Of a stretch of DNA of 64,000 nt, positions 40,091 through 49,932 are shown one piece after another. Position numbers and translations under genes: made by a program. Below the pieces are notes generated by a model. The model worked only from the letters and a program-made list of their open reading frames with translations. It was not told the origin of the DNA and did not search any database. Within the stretch, counting starts at the first letter, position 1, and the number at the start of each line of letters is the position of its first letter. The stretch is from DATBLE01 sp963808815 (GTDB lineage Bacteria; Actinomycetota; Thermoleophilia; Gaiellales; Gaiellaceae), in assembly GCA_963808815.1 (NCBI GenBank), contig CAWEGI010000017.1:293994-357993 (forward strand), in the 5' to 3' direction.

Positions 40091-40819
40091 ATGAAGTGGT
40101 TAGTCGTCGTTTCTATCGCAGCTCTGAGCGTGCTGGCCGCAACATCCACGGCAGCAGCCGACGAAGGCAAAGGCTTCGAGTGCAACGGCGTATTCTCGAG
40201 CAGCACTATCAAATCGGTGACCGTTCCGGACAACGGCGCTTGCACGCTCCTGGCGTCGACCGTTACGGGCAACGTGACCGTGGGCACAGGCGCGTACTTC
40301 GAGGCGTCTGGGACTACGATTCAGGGCAACGTCAAAGGCAAAGATGCCTTGACGATCTACACCCACCTTGGCTCTACCATCGGCGGCAGTGTGAAAGCCA
40401 ACTCAACAAACCAGGTCTTCCTGTTCGACGGCAGCGTGGGCGGGAGCGTGCAGGCAGGGTCATCGGTCGAGAACTTCGGCCACGTTCAAGTCTGCGGCAT
40501 GACCATCAGTAAGAAGGTCCAGATAAAGAAGGGCGGCACAGACATCCTGGTGGGGGATTCGCTTGCCGGCTGCGGCGGCAACACCATCGGCGGGGATCTC
40601 AAGATCACGGACAACTTCACTGATGTGGAGCTCGACGTGCAGGACAACACGATCAGCGGGAGCCTCATCGTGTCGAAGAACCAGGGGCCGTCTGACAAGT
40701 CCGTGGTCAACAACACCGGCGGGAAGAAGCTCCAGTGTGACGACAACGTCGGGCCATTCGTCGGGACACCGAACAGCGGCTTTGCCAGCGTGAAAACCGG
40801 AAGTCAGTGCACGCTCTGA
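40091..40819 (+). CDS. Secreted bactofilin-like / beta-helical repeat protein
   Basis: 242 residues. Signal peptide MKWLVVVSIAALSVLAATST. The body is made of short Gly- and Thr-rich turns (GNVTVGTGAYFEASGTTIQG, GSTIGGSVKANSTNQVFLFD) that fit a parallel beta-helix. Four Cys lie at roughly even distances and may form disulfides outside the cell. A purine-rich AAAAGGGGGTAGGC leader precedes the ATG. GC is lower than in neighbours and Asn/Lys content higher, which may mean recent acquisition. A terminator follows at 40853. Common in Thermoleophilia; function unknown. Confidence 0.72.
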   Translation: MKWLVVVSIAALSVLAATSTAAADEGKGFECNGVFSSSTIKSVTVPDNGACTLLASTVTGNVTVGTGAYFEASGTTIQGNVKGKDALTIYTHLGSTIGGSVKANSTNQVFLFDGSVGGSVQAGSSVENFGHVQVCGMTISKKVQIKKGGTDILVGDSLAGCGGNTIGGDLKITDNFTDVELDVQDNTISGSLIVSKNQGPSDKSVVNNTGGKKLQCDDNVGPFVGTPNSGFASVKTGSQCTL

Positions 40820-40852
40820 AACAGCCGAACCGCTGACAGTTGAGACACACCA

Positions 40853-40880
40853 GAAGGCCCGCACCTTGCTGCGGGCCTTC
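40853..40880 (+). terminator. Intrinsic terminator after the beta-helical gene
   Basis: An 11-base perfect stem (GAAGGCCCGCA / TGCGGGCCTTC) with a 6-base loop, followed by TTCTT. It lies 33 bases after the stop at 40819. Confidence 0.85.
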
Positions 40881-41131
40881 TTCTTGGGTCAGAGCGGAAG
40901 CCGGGGCGGTCCTTGACACTCGAGTTCGGGTCGTCGAGAGCGCCCTCTTAGCTCAGTTGTGGATGTGGGGGCGGCCGCAGCGCCGCCCCAACGCCTCACG
41001 CGCCCAGTCGGGCATAAGCAAGGCTGGGGTCGTTCCGCCACTCGCACCACTGGCGCGACCAACGGCGTGGCTCTCCACTCCAGCAGTCAGGCGGCCCCCA
41101 GAAGGACGCCGATGGGGTATCCCGCCCTGGG
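40881..41131. other. Intergenic spacer
   Basis: Between the terminator and the convergent beta-helix gene. No gene, repeat or operator recognised. Confidence 0.5.
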
Positions 41132-41692
41132 TCAGCAGATGGCGGGGAAGCACTCGGCCGGGTCGTCGTTGCCGCGGGCGGTATTCCCGCTCCCGGCGGG
41201 GGCGGTGTTGAGGCTGAACGCACGGATGCCGACGCCGTCGAGGTCGGCGGTCCCGCCGCCGACCGCGTGGACGCCGAAGCCGTTCGCGTCTGCGCGGCTG
41301 CCCTTGATCTGAATGTTTTCGCCCTGCACGTTGATGCCGTAGCTGTCGTTCCCGGAGGCGGTCGACGAGGCGATCGAGGCGGAGTCGCCGATGACGAAGA
41401 TGCCGTCGTAGCCATTTCCGGAGGCGGTCGACGACTTGATCGAGGCCGAGGCGCCGTTGACGAAAATGCCTCTCTGGACGTTCCCGTACGAGGTTGTCGA
41501 GGCGATCGAGGCCGACGCGCCGGCGATGAAGATTCCAACGATGTATCCCGGAGGCGGTCGACGATTGATCGAGGCCGAGGCGCCTTGAACGACGATGCCG
41601 GTGCCGCCAGGCGGGGAGAGGCCGTTCTGGGAACTGGTCGAGGAGGTGATCGAGGCCGAGCGCCTGATAGGATGCCGGAGCCCCGCGCACAC
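41132..41692 (-). CDS. Parallel beta-helix repeat protein, possibly truncated
   Basis: 186 residues as read. About 22-24-residue turns: GIVVQGASASI, GIFIAGASASIASTTSYGNV, GIFVNGASASIKSSTASGNG, GIFVIGDSASIASSTASGND, GINVQGENIQIKGSRADANG. The SxI-SSTASGN-GI rhythm is that of right-handed beta-helix (pectate-lyase-like) proteins. Compensating indels near 41545-41560 distort one turn. The N-terminus has no signal peptide, and there is a stop just upstream in a different gene's frame, so it may be truncated or frameshifted. The C-terminus ends in DDPAECFPAIC. Binding or enzymatic role unknown. Confidence 0.6.
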   Translation of the reverse strand: MCAGLRHPIRRSASITSSTSSQNGLSPPGGTGIVVQGASASINRRPPPGYIVGIFIAGASASIASTTSYGNVQRGIFVNGASASIKSSTASGNGYDGIFVIGDSASIASSTASGNDSYGINVQGENIQIKGSRADANGFGVHAVGGGTADLDGVGIRAFSLNTAPAGSGNTARGNDDPAECFPAIC

Positions 41693-41702
41693 GAGCCCCG
41701 CA

Positions 41703-41951
41703 TTAGTCGGTCACGGTCTGCAAGCAGGCCGTGATCGGCGTTCCGCCCTTTCCTTGTGCCTCCGGTGCGACCGCGACCAGCACGGCCACCCCGACCGCGT
41801 CAGCAACAGTCGCGGCACGAGTGCCCCAGGAAACTGCTTCAGCGTCGGACCCCTCGTCGCTGTCGCCGACAGGGCCAGCAAGAACCACGAGCTTCGGCCT
41901 CGCGGGAGCCGACGACCTCGCGCTCGTGTTGAGCTGAGAAAGGGCTGGCAC
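41703..41951 (-). CDS. Short unrecognised frame between two secreted genes
   Basis: 82 residues (PALSQLNTSARSSAPARPKL, then TRAATVADAVGVAVLVAVAP). No domain recognised. It might be the displaced end of the preceding gene or the lost N-terminal part of the beta-helix gene. Reported with low confidence because the opposite strand is also open here. Confidence 0.3.
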   Translation of the reverse strand: MPALSQLNTSARSSAPARPKLVVLAGPVGDSDEGSDAEAVSWGTRAATVADAVGVAVLVAVAPEAQGKGGTPITACLQTVTD

Positions 41952-41952
41952 G

Positions 41953-42711
41953 TCACAGCCTGAGCGGAAACCGGGGAGAGCGGATGCGGAGGCAACCAGG
42001 CGTCGGGGGCGGAGAGGTCGCCTGGACTCGCCCCCGCAACCGGCCGCGGTAGACGAACTCGACGAGGCCGCGCGTGTGCGGCAGGATCCTGCGCTCGACC
42101 GCCCGCAGTCGCGCCAGGATCCGGCCGCTTCGATGGAGCCAGAGCAGCGTGCAGGAGCCGCCCACGCTCTCGGTGACGGTTCCGCGGTTGGCGAGCAGCA
42201 GACCCAGGACCCGTGCCTTTCCGGCGCGGCGCACGTGGAGGCTGATCGCCGAGACGCGCCGGACGATCTTCCCCGGCGCCCGGACGACGACCACGACCCC
42301 GAGGCGGAGTCGCACCGGGACGCCTCGGCGGGCGGGCGGCCGCGAGATCAGGAGCACGAGCTCCGAGTGGTCGCCGGGCCGGGCACGCCGCGGGACACGC
42401 GCCAACACGGTCAGCGTCGCCGCCGCTCCGGGCGCCAGCGTCAGCCGGCTCGGGCCGACGGCCAACCAGGACGAGCGCCGGGACACGGCCCGCGGCCGTC
42501 CGCGGAGATCGAGCGCGAATCCCGCGCGGGCCACGTCGACAACGACTGGGCCGTCCCCGGAGTTCGTCACCGTCACCGGAGCGCGGCCAGACCCGTTCAG
42601 GGCGACGCGTGACGGCGAAGCGATCAGCGCGACAGGAGAAGGCGAGGCCGCCCCCGCGAGAGCGGGGGCGGCCAGGGCGAGGACAGCGGCAGAGGCGGTT
42701 GCCGGCCTCAC
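41953..42711 (-). CDS. Secreted Ig-fold protein (DUF916-like)
   Basis: 252 residues. Signal peptide ATASAAVLALAAPALAGAA. Two beta-sandwich parts: the first has VALNGSGRAPVTVTNSGDGP, SWLAVGPSRLTLAPGAAATL and PRRARPGDHSELVLLISRP, as in the DUF916/WxL-associated extracellular domain. The second is Arg-rich (ARVLGLLLANRGTVTESVGG). The GTG start overlaps the stop of the lamin-tail gene as GTGA, so they are one transcript. Probably a surface or pilus-like accessory protein. Confidence 0.65.
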   Translation of the reverse strand: MRPATASAAVLALAAPALAGAASPSPVALIASPSRVALNGSGRAPVTVTNSGDGPVVVDVARAGFALDLRGRPRAVSRRSSWLAVGPSRLTLAPGAAATLTVLARVPRRARPGDHSELVLLISRPPARRGVPVRLRLGVVVVVRAPGKIVRRVSAISLHVRRAGKARVLGLLLANRGTVTESVGGSCTLLWLHRSGRILARLRAVERRILPHTRGLVEFVYRGRLRGRVQATSPPPTPGCLRIRSPRFPLRL

Positions 42712-43799
42712 CGACCGATGAGCGTGTAGGTGACGGTCGCCGAGTAGCGGCCCGGGGCGACCACGGGCAGCGGGCCGGTGAACCCGAGCGTCGTGGGCCA
42801 GACATCGCCGGCGGCTGCGCTGCGGGCCGACGTCGTGCCGACGAGCAGGTCGGCCGCCGGCGGGATCGGGACGGCTGCACGCGCTCCGCCGACGAGCGCG
42901 GGGCCTAGCGTCCCGCCTGCCGGAGCCGTGCTCGCGATGCCGAGCGGGAGGTCGGCCGGCGTGAAAGCCGTGCGATGGACGGTCAGCGAATAGCCGCTTG
43001 CGTTGTTGCTGTTGACCGTGACCCGCTCGGAGACCGGCGCCGGCGTCGTGCCGGAAGAGGCCGTGCCGAAGCTGATCGCGGGCTGCTCGAGCGCGAGCGA
43101 CAGGCTGTTCTGGATGTCGACGTCGACGCTCGCCGAGCCGGTCGTCCCGCCGGGTGACCCACCACCGTCGGTGCAGCTGGTTACCGGCGACGAGCTGTTA
43201 CGCGGTGTGGGCGTGTCGACATCGAAGTCGTCGGTGTTCGAGTCCGTATCCGTGCAACCGGCATCTGCGCGAATCGCTGCGGTCGAGCTGCTCGGCGCAG
43301 CTGCGGCCGACGCGCCTTCGTAGTCGGCGGCGGAGCCGTATCCGACGAGGTCCTCGATCCCGGAGACGCCGGAGCAGCTGCCGGCTGTGGCTCCGCAGCT
43401 GAGCGCCGACGCGTTGGTGACAACTGCGACCTTGCCGCCCGAGACGGCCAGGTTGGACGTACCGGTGGCGTCAGGAGTGGGCAGCGGGGCGCCCACCGAC
43501 GCCGCCGAGCTCAGCTGAACCAGGTAGTGGTGGCCGGGCGCGATCGAGCCGGCGAGAGCAGTGGCCTGCCAGCTCGTGCCGGCAGCGGAGGCGTACTGGA
43601 CGGTCCAGCCGTCCAGAATGATCGAGGACGGGCCGGCGTTGAACAGTTCGACGAAGTCGTTCGTGAAGCTCGCGCCGGAGTTGCCGCCCCCGGCGTATAC
43701 CTGGCTGACGACGACGCCCGACGACGAGGCGGGCGCGGCCGGCGCGGCGAGGAGAAGGGCGGCGAAAACGAGGGCGACGAGCAGGCGTGGCCTGTGCAT
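42708..43799 (-). CDS. Secreted lamin-tail-domain protein
   Basis: 363 residues. Signal peptide LLVALVFAALLLAAPAAPAS. An LTD domain follows: VVVSQVYAGGGNSGASFTND, FVELFNAGPSSIILDGWTVQ, SIAPGHHYLVQLSS and DLVGYGSAADYEG. The linker is rich in Ser, Ala and Asp (GCTDTDSNTDDFDVDTPTPR). The C-terminal ~130 residues form a separate beta domain with VDVDIQNSLSLALEQPAISF and a VTYTLIGR end, like spore-coat/WxL-type repeats. Exported; no enzyme motif. Paired with the DUF916-like gene. Confidence 0.78.
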   Translation of the reverse strand: MHRPRLLVALVFAALLLAAPAAPASSSGVVVSQVYAGGGNSGASFTNDFVELFNAGPSSIILDGWTVQYASAAGTSWQATALAGSIAPGHHYLVQLSSAASVGAPLPTPDATGTSNLAVSGGKVAVVTNASALSCGATAGSCSGVSGIEDLVGYGSAADYEGASAAAAPSSSTAAIRADAGCTDTDSNTDDFDVDTPTPRNSSSPVTSCTDGGGSPGGTTGSASVDVDIQNSLSLALEQPAISFGTASSGTTPAPVSERVTVNSNNASGYSLTVHRTAFTPADLPLGIASTAPAGGTLGPALVGGARAAVPIPPAADLLVGTTSARSAAAGDVWPTTLGFTGPLPVVAPGRYSATVTYTLIGR

Positions 43800-43998
43800 T
43801 GGCGGGCTCCGATCGGAGGGGGATGGGTGTTCCTCCCGTGGTACCGGCCCGCAGCGTGTGCCGAAAGTGTCCTTTCGTGTTTCGACGCAGTCGCTTCACG
43901 CTTCAGTCACATCCGCGTGAGTTTCGCGGCGGCGCCCGTCATGTGCGGCCGCCGCACACAGCGGTTTCTCAGGTACGAACTGGTCAGGGAGGGGGGCT

Positions 43999-44028
43999 CA
44001 CGGGGGGGAACCGGCCGTTCCCCCCGTG
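43999..44028 (-). terminator. Strong hairpin after the amino-sugar import operon
   Basis: CACGGGGGGGAAC pairs with GTTCCCCCCGTG around a CGGCC loop, a 12-base stem with one bulged G, starting two bases after the hexosaminidase stop. There is no T-tract, as is usual in high-GC actinobacteria. Confidence 0.65.
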
Positions 44029-44029
44029 C

Positions 44030-45454
44030 TCAGCGCCAGGGGATCTCCGGTGCCCGGTAGTAGTTCACCCGGAGCGAGTCGAGCAGCGGCGCCTGCGCAC
44101 CCAGCCGCTGACGATAGTCGGCCCACGACCGGCCGCTCGCCGGCGACCAGCCGATCTCGGCGACCCCGATCAGCCGCGGGAAGGCGAGATACTCGGCGTC
44201 GCGGATCGAATGCACCGTCTCGCCCCAGAGCGGTGCCTCGACCCCGAGCACGTCCCTCGCCCCCACGCCCGGCACGGTCCGCGCCGGGTCCCACGCATAC
44301 GCATCCTGAACGGACGTGTACCCCGCCCACTGCAGCCCGAGCGAGGTGGACGCGTCGTACTTCATGTCCAGGTAGGCATGCGCGGCCGGGGACATGATCA
44401 CCTTGGCACCCTGTTGCACGGCACGCCCGGAGAGCGCGATCTTCGCCGGGTCGGTGTTCCAATGCTGGACGACCGTTCCGCGACGAAGCCTCGCGCGCCC
44501 GATCTCCTCCCAGCCGATCATCCGCTTGCCGTACGACTCGACGATCGACTGCACCCGGTTGATGAAGCGGACATAGTCGGCTGCCTTCGTCGCCATCGCC
44601 TCGTCTCCGCCGATGTGGATCCAGGGGCCGGGCGTCAGCCGCGCCAGCTCGCCGACCACGTCGGAGACGAAGTCGTACGTGAGGGGCTTGCCGATGCAGA
44701 GCGAGCTGAAGCCGACGTCGATCCCCGTGTAGAGCGGTGAAGGCTTCCCGTCGCAGGCGAGCTTGGGATACGAGGACAGCGCGGCGTGGACGTGGCCCGG
44801 CATGTCGATCTCGGGCACGACGGTGATGTACCGCGCGGCCGCGTAGCGGACGAGGCCCTCGTACTGCGCCTGCGTGTAGTAGCCGCCTTTACCGCCTCCG
44901 ACCTCGGTGCTGCCGCCGTGCGTCGCCAGCCGCGGCCACTTGGCGATCGCGATCCGCCAGCCCTGGTCGTCCGACAGGTGCAGGTGCAGGCGGTTGAGCT
45001 TGTAGAGCGCCATCAGGTCGACGAACCGCTCGACGTCGCGGACGGTCCGGAAGTGGCGAGCGACGTCGAGCATGGCCCCGCGCCAGGCGAAGCGCGGTCG
45101 GTCGCGGATGTGGACGGCCGGGAGGCGCCGCGCTCCCTGCACCGGAAGGAGCTGGCGCAGCGTCTGGACACCGTGGAAAAGGCCGGCCGGAGAAGCGGCG
45201 GCGAGCCGGACCGTGGAGGGCGTCACCGCCAGGTCGTAGCCCTCGTCGCCGAGCCCGGCACCGCCGGCCAGCTGGAGCGAGACCGGGGCCGGCGCGGTCA
45301 CGACCTTCGTCCCGAGCATGCGGGCGAGCACACCGGCGATGCGGCGCGTCTCCGGCGTGGACGGCGTAACGGAGACGTCGGACGAGGCCCGGACGACGAA
45401 GGCTCCCGTGCCGGGCGTCATCGTCACCGGCTTCGGGATCACCGCCAGGCCCAT
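44030..45454 (-). CDS. Beta-N-acetylhexosaminidase (GH20), cytoplasmic
   Basis: 474 residues from ATG 45454 (MGLAVIPKPVTMTPGTGAFV). GH20b-like N-terminal domain, then the catalytic barrel: FAWRGAMLDVARHFRTVRDV, LNRLHLHLSDDQGWRIAI, VVPEIDMPGHVHAALSSYPK and the catalytic Asp-Glu in WIHIGGDEAMAT, with a late Trp motif GVEAPLWGETV. It splits terminal GlcNAc from chitobiose or other glycans by substrate-assisted catalysis. No signal peptide, so it acts on imported sugar. Last gene of a five-gene operon, one base after the ATPase gene. Confidence 0.92.
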   Translation of the reverse strand: MGLAVIPKPVTMTPGTGAFVVRASSDVSVTPSTPETRRIAGVLARMLGTKVVTAPAPVSLQLAGGAGLGDEGYDLAVTPSTVRLAAASPAGLFHGVQTLRQLLPVQGARRLPAVHIRDRPRFAWRGAMLDVARHFRTVRDVERFVDLMALYKLNRLHLHLSDDQGWRIAIAKWPRLATHGGSTEVGGGKGGYYTQAQYEGLVRYAAARYITVVPEIDMPGHVHAALSSYPKLACDGKPSPLYTGIDVGFSSLCIGKPLTYDFVSDVVGELARLTPGPWIHIGGDEAMATKAADYVRFINRVQSIVESYGKRMIGWEEIGRARLRRGTVVQHWNTDPAKIALSGRAVQQGAKVIMSPAAHAYLDMKYDASTSLGLQWAGYTSVQDAYAWDPARTVPGVGARDVLGVEAPLWGETVHSIRDAEYLAFPRLIGVAEIGWSPASGRSWADYRQRLGAQAPLLDSLRVNYYRAPEIPWR

Positions 45455-45455
45455 C

Positions 45456-46630
<1,175 letters not shown>

Positions 46631-46631
<1 letters not shown>

Positions 46632-47521
46632 CAGGCCTTCACCGCCCCCGCTGTGAGCCCGAACGCGATCTTGCGCTGCACGAACCCAAAGAAGATCAGA
46701 ACCGGGATCGCGGCGAGGATCGAGCCTGCCATCAGGCCGCCCCAGTCGACCTGGCGGCTGGTGCCGTAGAAGGCCGAGAGCCAGACCGTGATGGTCTGCT
46801 TCGACTGGTCGTTGAGCAGGACGTACGCGAAGATGAACTCGTTCCAGCTGGTGATGAAGACGAAGACCGAGGTCGCGACGAGGCCCGGCGCCACCAACGG
46901 GAGCAGGATCCGGAAGAAGGCCCCGAGACGGCTCGAGCCGTCGACCATCGCAGCCTCCTCGAGCTCCTTCGGGATGTTGACGAGGAACCCGCGCAGCGTC
47001 CAGACCGCGAACGGCAGCGCGAACGTCATGTAGGTGATGATCACGCCGATCAGGACGTACTGGTTCTTCGTCAGCTGGTAGCGGGCGAGAACGACGTAGA
47101 GCGGGATGATCAGACCGACCTGCGGCAGCATCTGGATCCCGATGAGCAGCACGATGAACACCTCGCGGCCGGTGAAGCGGAACTTGGAGAGCGCGATCGC
47201 GGCCAGGAAGGCGAGCGTGATCGAGATCGCGACCGTGATCGAAACGATGATCATGCTGTTCACGACCGAGCTCCAGAAGTACGGCCGGTCGATGGCGTCG
47301 CGGAAGTGCTGCAGGGTCGGATGGGTCGGGAACCAGGTCGGCGTCAGGCGGTTGATGTCGTCCGTCGACTTGAATGCCGTCGCGAACATCCAGTAGACGG
47401 GAAAGATCATGACGACGAAGATCGCCAGGGCCACGAGGTTCCATCCAAGGCGGCTGGACGGCCGACGGCGCTTGCGACGAGGTGCGGGTGCGGCGGCGGC
47501 GCTGACGGCTTCGGCTCTCAT
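46631..47521 (-). CDS. ABC sugar importer permease (second)
   Basis: 296 residues with six membrane helices. N-terminal anchor LGWNLVALAIFVVMIFPVYW, then NSMIIVSITVAISITLAFLA, and the EAA loop KELEEAAMVDGSSRLGAFFR that docks to the ATPase. MalG/CUT1 type. ATG 47521 overlaps the first permease stop as ATGA. Works with the other permease and the binding protein in uptake. Confidence 0.9.
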
Positions 47522-48486
47522 TTCACGTTGCTCGTCTTGATCATCTGGCGGACGTAGAAGACGCTCATCCCGGCGACCATGAGCAGCATCAGCAGCGAGA
47601 TCGCGGCCCCCTTGCCGAAGTCGTGGTCGCCGTAGCCCTTGATGAACACGTAGACGCCCATCAGATAGTTGGTCGGGTCGACGTGCGACGCGCCGATCAG
47701 CAGGTACGGCTGGGCGAAGACGCCGAAGTCCCAGATGATCGAAAGACTGGTCAGGATCAGCAGGATCGGCTTGAGCACGGGGAAGGTGACGTCCCTGAAG
47801 ATCCGCAGCGGGCCGGCACCGTCGATCTGTGCCGCCTCGACGAGCTCGTGGGGCACCTGCGCGAGGCCCGCGTACACCGTGACGACCACGAAGGGCAGGG
47901 CTCCCCAGACGATCAGCAGCGTCACCATCCCGAGGCTCGAGGTTGGCGTTCCGTACCAATCGTGGCTGTCACCGACCAGGTGAAGCCGGGCAGCGAGGTA
48001 GTTGAGAACTCCGTTCTCGAAGTTCGTCATCCAGTAGAAGACCTGGACGGCGACGACGACCGGCATCGCCCAGACGAGCACGAGCGCGGTCATCAGCAAC
48101 ACGCGCACCCACGCGCTGATACGCGGGAGCAGCAGCGCGATCAACGTGCCGAGCACGATCGTCAGCCCGACGTTCACGATCGTGAAGACCACGGTGCGGA
48201 CGACCGTGTCCCAGAACACGTGGTCGCCGAGCACCGACCGGTAGTTGTCGAGCCCGATCCAATGGCCCTTGTGCTGGATCAGCTCGAAGAGGCCGTACTG
48301 CTCGAACGAGATGCGCACGAGCTGGTAGATCGGGTACCCGAGCAGCAGCACCACCGCGGCGAGCACCGGCAGGATGAGGCCGTAGGGCGTAAACGAAGGA
48401 CGGCGGCCCCGCCGGGACGGGATGGACCTCGCCCCGGCGGCGACCGCCGTTTCGGACGGGACAGCGACTTCAGCGTCCCGCGTCAT
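47518..48486 (-). CDS. ABC sugar importer permease (first)
   Basis: 322 residues. MalF/CUT1 type: PYGLILPVLAAVVLLLGYPI as the first helix, TVVFTIVNVGLTIVLGTLIA, WAMPVVVAVQVFYWM, and the EAA loop VPHELVEAAQIDGAGPLRIF. Starts 7 bases after the binding-protein gene. Same operon as the ATPase and hexosaminidase. Confidence 0.9.
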   Translation of the reverse strand: MTRDAEVAVPSETAVAAGARSIPSRRGRRPSFTPYGLILPVLAAVVLLLGYPIYQLVRISFEQYGLFELIQHKGHWIGLDNYRSVLGDHVFWDTVVRTVVFTIVNVGLTIVLGTLIALLLPRISAWVRVLLMTALVLVWAMPVVVAVQVFYWMTNFENGVLNYLAARLHLVGDSHDWYGTPTSSLGMVTLLIVWGALPFVVVTVYAGLAQVPHELVEAAQIDGAGPLRIFRDVTFPVLKPILLILTSLSIIWDFGVFAQPYLLIGASHVDPTNYLMGVYVFIKGYGDHDFGKGAAISLLMLLMVAGMSVFYVRQMIKTSNVK

Positions 48487-48493
48487 TCGACTC

Positions 48494-49735
48494 CTACGAT
48501 GCGTTGAGGGTGTACTCGATGTTGTTGTCCGCCGTTGCAGCTGCCTGCTGGACGGTGAGCTTGCCGGTCAGGATCTGGCTCAGCATCGTGCGGAGGATAT
48601 TCCCGTTCTCGACGTTGACCCAGTTCTTCGCGGCCGGGACGAACCAGCTGCGAAGCGCCGCGCGCTCGCCGATCTTCTGGAGATTCAGGAGGTTGGTGGC
48701 ATTCGGGATGTTCCCGGCCGCCTGGAACACCTTCTCCGCGGCCGTGCCCGTGAACGCGGCAATCCAGTCGCTGGCAAGGGCCTTGTTGGCGCCGACCGGC
48801 ACCGCCAGGTCGGAGCCGCCGAGGAAGCCCGGCATCGACTTGCCGGCCTCGTGGCTCGGCATCACGAACTGCCCTGTCGAGCTCTTGTACTTGTCGCCGA
48901 CGCAGCACGTGAACCAGCCGGGACCGATCATCGAGCCCGCGTTACCGTCCGCATACACGCTGTACGGGTTCGGGTGGATCTCGTCGGTCGTCTTGCTGGC
49001 CTTCGACGCGGCGAGGTAGAACTTCTTGAACGCGGTCAGGCCGGCGATCGACTGCTTCGACTCGAGGAGGCCCTTCCACTTGCCGCTGACCTGCGCGGCG
49101 ATCTTGCCGCCGTAGTCGAAGACGAAACCCATGGCGGAATACCAGTCGGTGCCCGCGATGTAGACGGCGGAGTAGCCCTTCTTGCCGAACTTCTTGTTCA
49201 GCTTGCCGACGTCGGCCGAGAACTGAGCGAGGCTCTTGGGCGCACCGGCGATTCCGGCCTGCTTGAACTGGTCGGTCCGGTACGTGACCACGCGCGAGCC
49301 CGCGTAGTACGGGACGCCGTAGAGCTTGCCGTTGTACCGCCCCGAGGCGGCCAGCCCGGCGAGCCAGTTGCTCGAGTTGTCGAACGTGGACTTGGCCGAG
49401 GTCAGGTCCTGGAACGCACCTGCGGCCATGTACTTCGTCATCTCGGTGTTGCCCATCTCGATGACGTCGGGCGCGTTGCCGCCCGCCAGCGTGGCGTCGA
49501 ACTTGCCGAGGTGCGTGGGCCACGTCTGGTACTGCACGTTCACGGTGACGCCGGGGTGCTGCTTCTGGAACGCGGCGTTTGCCGCCGCGACGGCCCCCGG
49601 CCAGCCGGACTGCGCGTCGACCTGGAGCCAGACGGTGATGCTGGCTGCCGAGCGCTTGGTGGCGCCGCTCGCCGTCGTCGCGGCCACAGCGAGGACCGCG
49701 ACGAGCAGGGCGGCGCCGATGATGCGTGCCTTCAT
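48494..49735 (-). CDS. ABC sugar-binding protein (amino-sugar importer)
   Basis: 413 residues. Signal segment AALLVAVLAVAATTASG, but no lipobox Cys, so it is either released or held otherwise. Family 1 binding-protein features: KRSAASITVWLQVDAQSGWP, AFQKQHPGVTVNVQYQTWPT, APDVIEMGNTEMTKYMAAGA and MIGPGWFTCCVGDKYKSST. The companion genes (hexosaminidase, NagA, MurQ) point to GlcNAc, chitobiose or muropeptide-derived sugar as ligand, close to the NgcE/DasA systems of Streptomyces; this is inference. Two dre-like operators precede it. Confidence 0.85.
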   Translation of the reverse strand: MKARIIGAALLVAVLAVAATTASGATKRSAASITVWLQVDAQSGWPGAVAAANAAFQKQHPGVTVNVQYQTWPTHLGKFDATLAGGNAPDVIEMGNTEMTKYMAAGAFQDLTSAKSTFDNSSNWLAGLAASGRYNGKLYGVPYYAGSRVVTYRTDQFKQAGIAGAPKSLAQFSADVGKLNKKFGKKGYSAVYIAGTDWYSAMGFVFDYGGKIAAQVSGKWKGLLESKQSIAGLTAFKKFYLAASKASKTTDEIHPNPYSVYADGNAGSMIGPGWFTCCVGDKYKSSTGQFVMPSHEAGKSMPGFLGGSDLAVPVGANKALASDWIAAFTGTAAEKVFQAAGNIPNATNLLNLQKIGERAALRSWFVPAAKNWVNVENGNILRTMLSQILTGKLTVQQAAATADNNIEYTLNAS

Positions 49736-49780
49736 CGAAGATCTCCCATCCTGGAGGGACGGCCCTCGCGGGTCCGCCTG

Positions 49781-49800
49781 ATTGGATCAGACCACTTGGT
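49781..49800 (-). promoter_or_regulatory. dre-like operator, importer promoter, site 1
   Basis: The minus strand reads ACCAAGTGGTCTGATCCAAT. The half AGTGGTCT matches the DasR element (A-C/G-TGGTCTAGACCA-C/G-T); the other half is imperfect (GATCCA). It lies 46-65 bases upstream of the ATG at 49735, near the expected promoter. Confidence 0.5.
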
Positions 49801-49831
49801 CATGGCGCGAGATTCTCACAGATTGTGGGTG

Positions 49832-49847
49832 CTTGTCAAGACCACTT
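49832..49847 (-). promoter_or_regulatory. dre-like operator, importer promoter, site 2
   Basis: The plus strand reads CTTGTCAAGACCACTT; 12 of 14 core positions agree with TGGTCTAGACCACT. Together with site 1 it brackets the promoter region of the importer operon. Confidence 0.6.
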
Positions 49848-49932
49848 GTGGTGTCTGATACTGCATCTCGCTCAACCGTGCGATTTCGCCGTTGCCCGTT
49901 CGGTGATGAGACCTGTCTTTGGTACTGACCGG

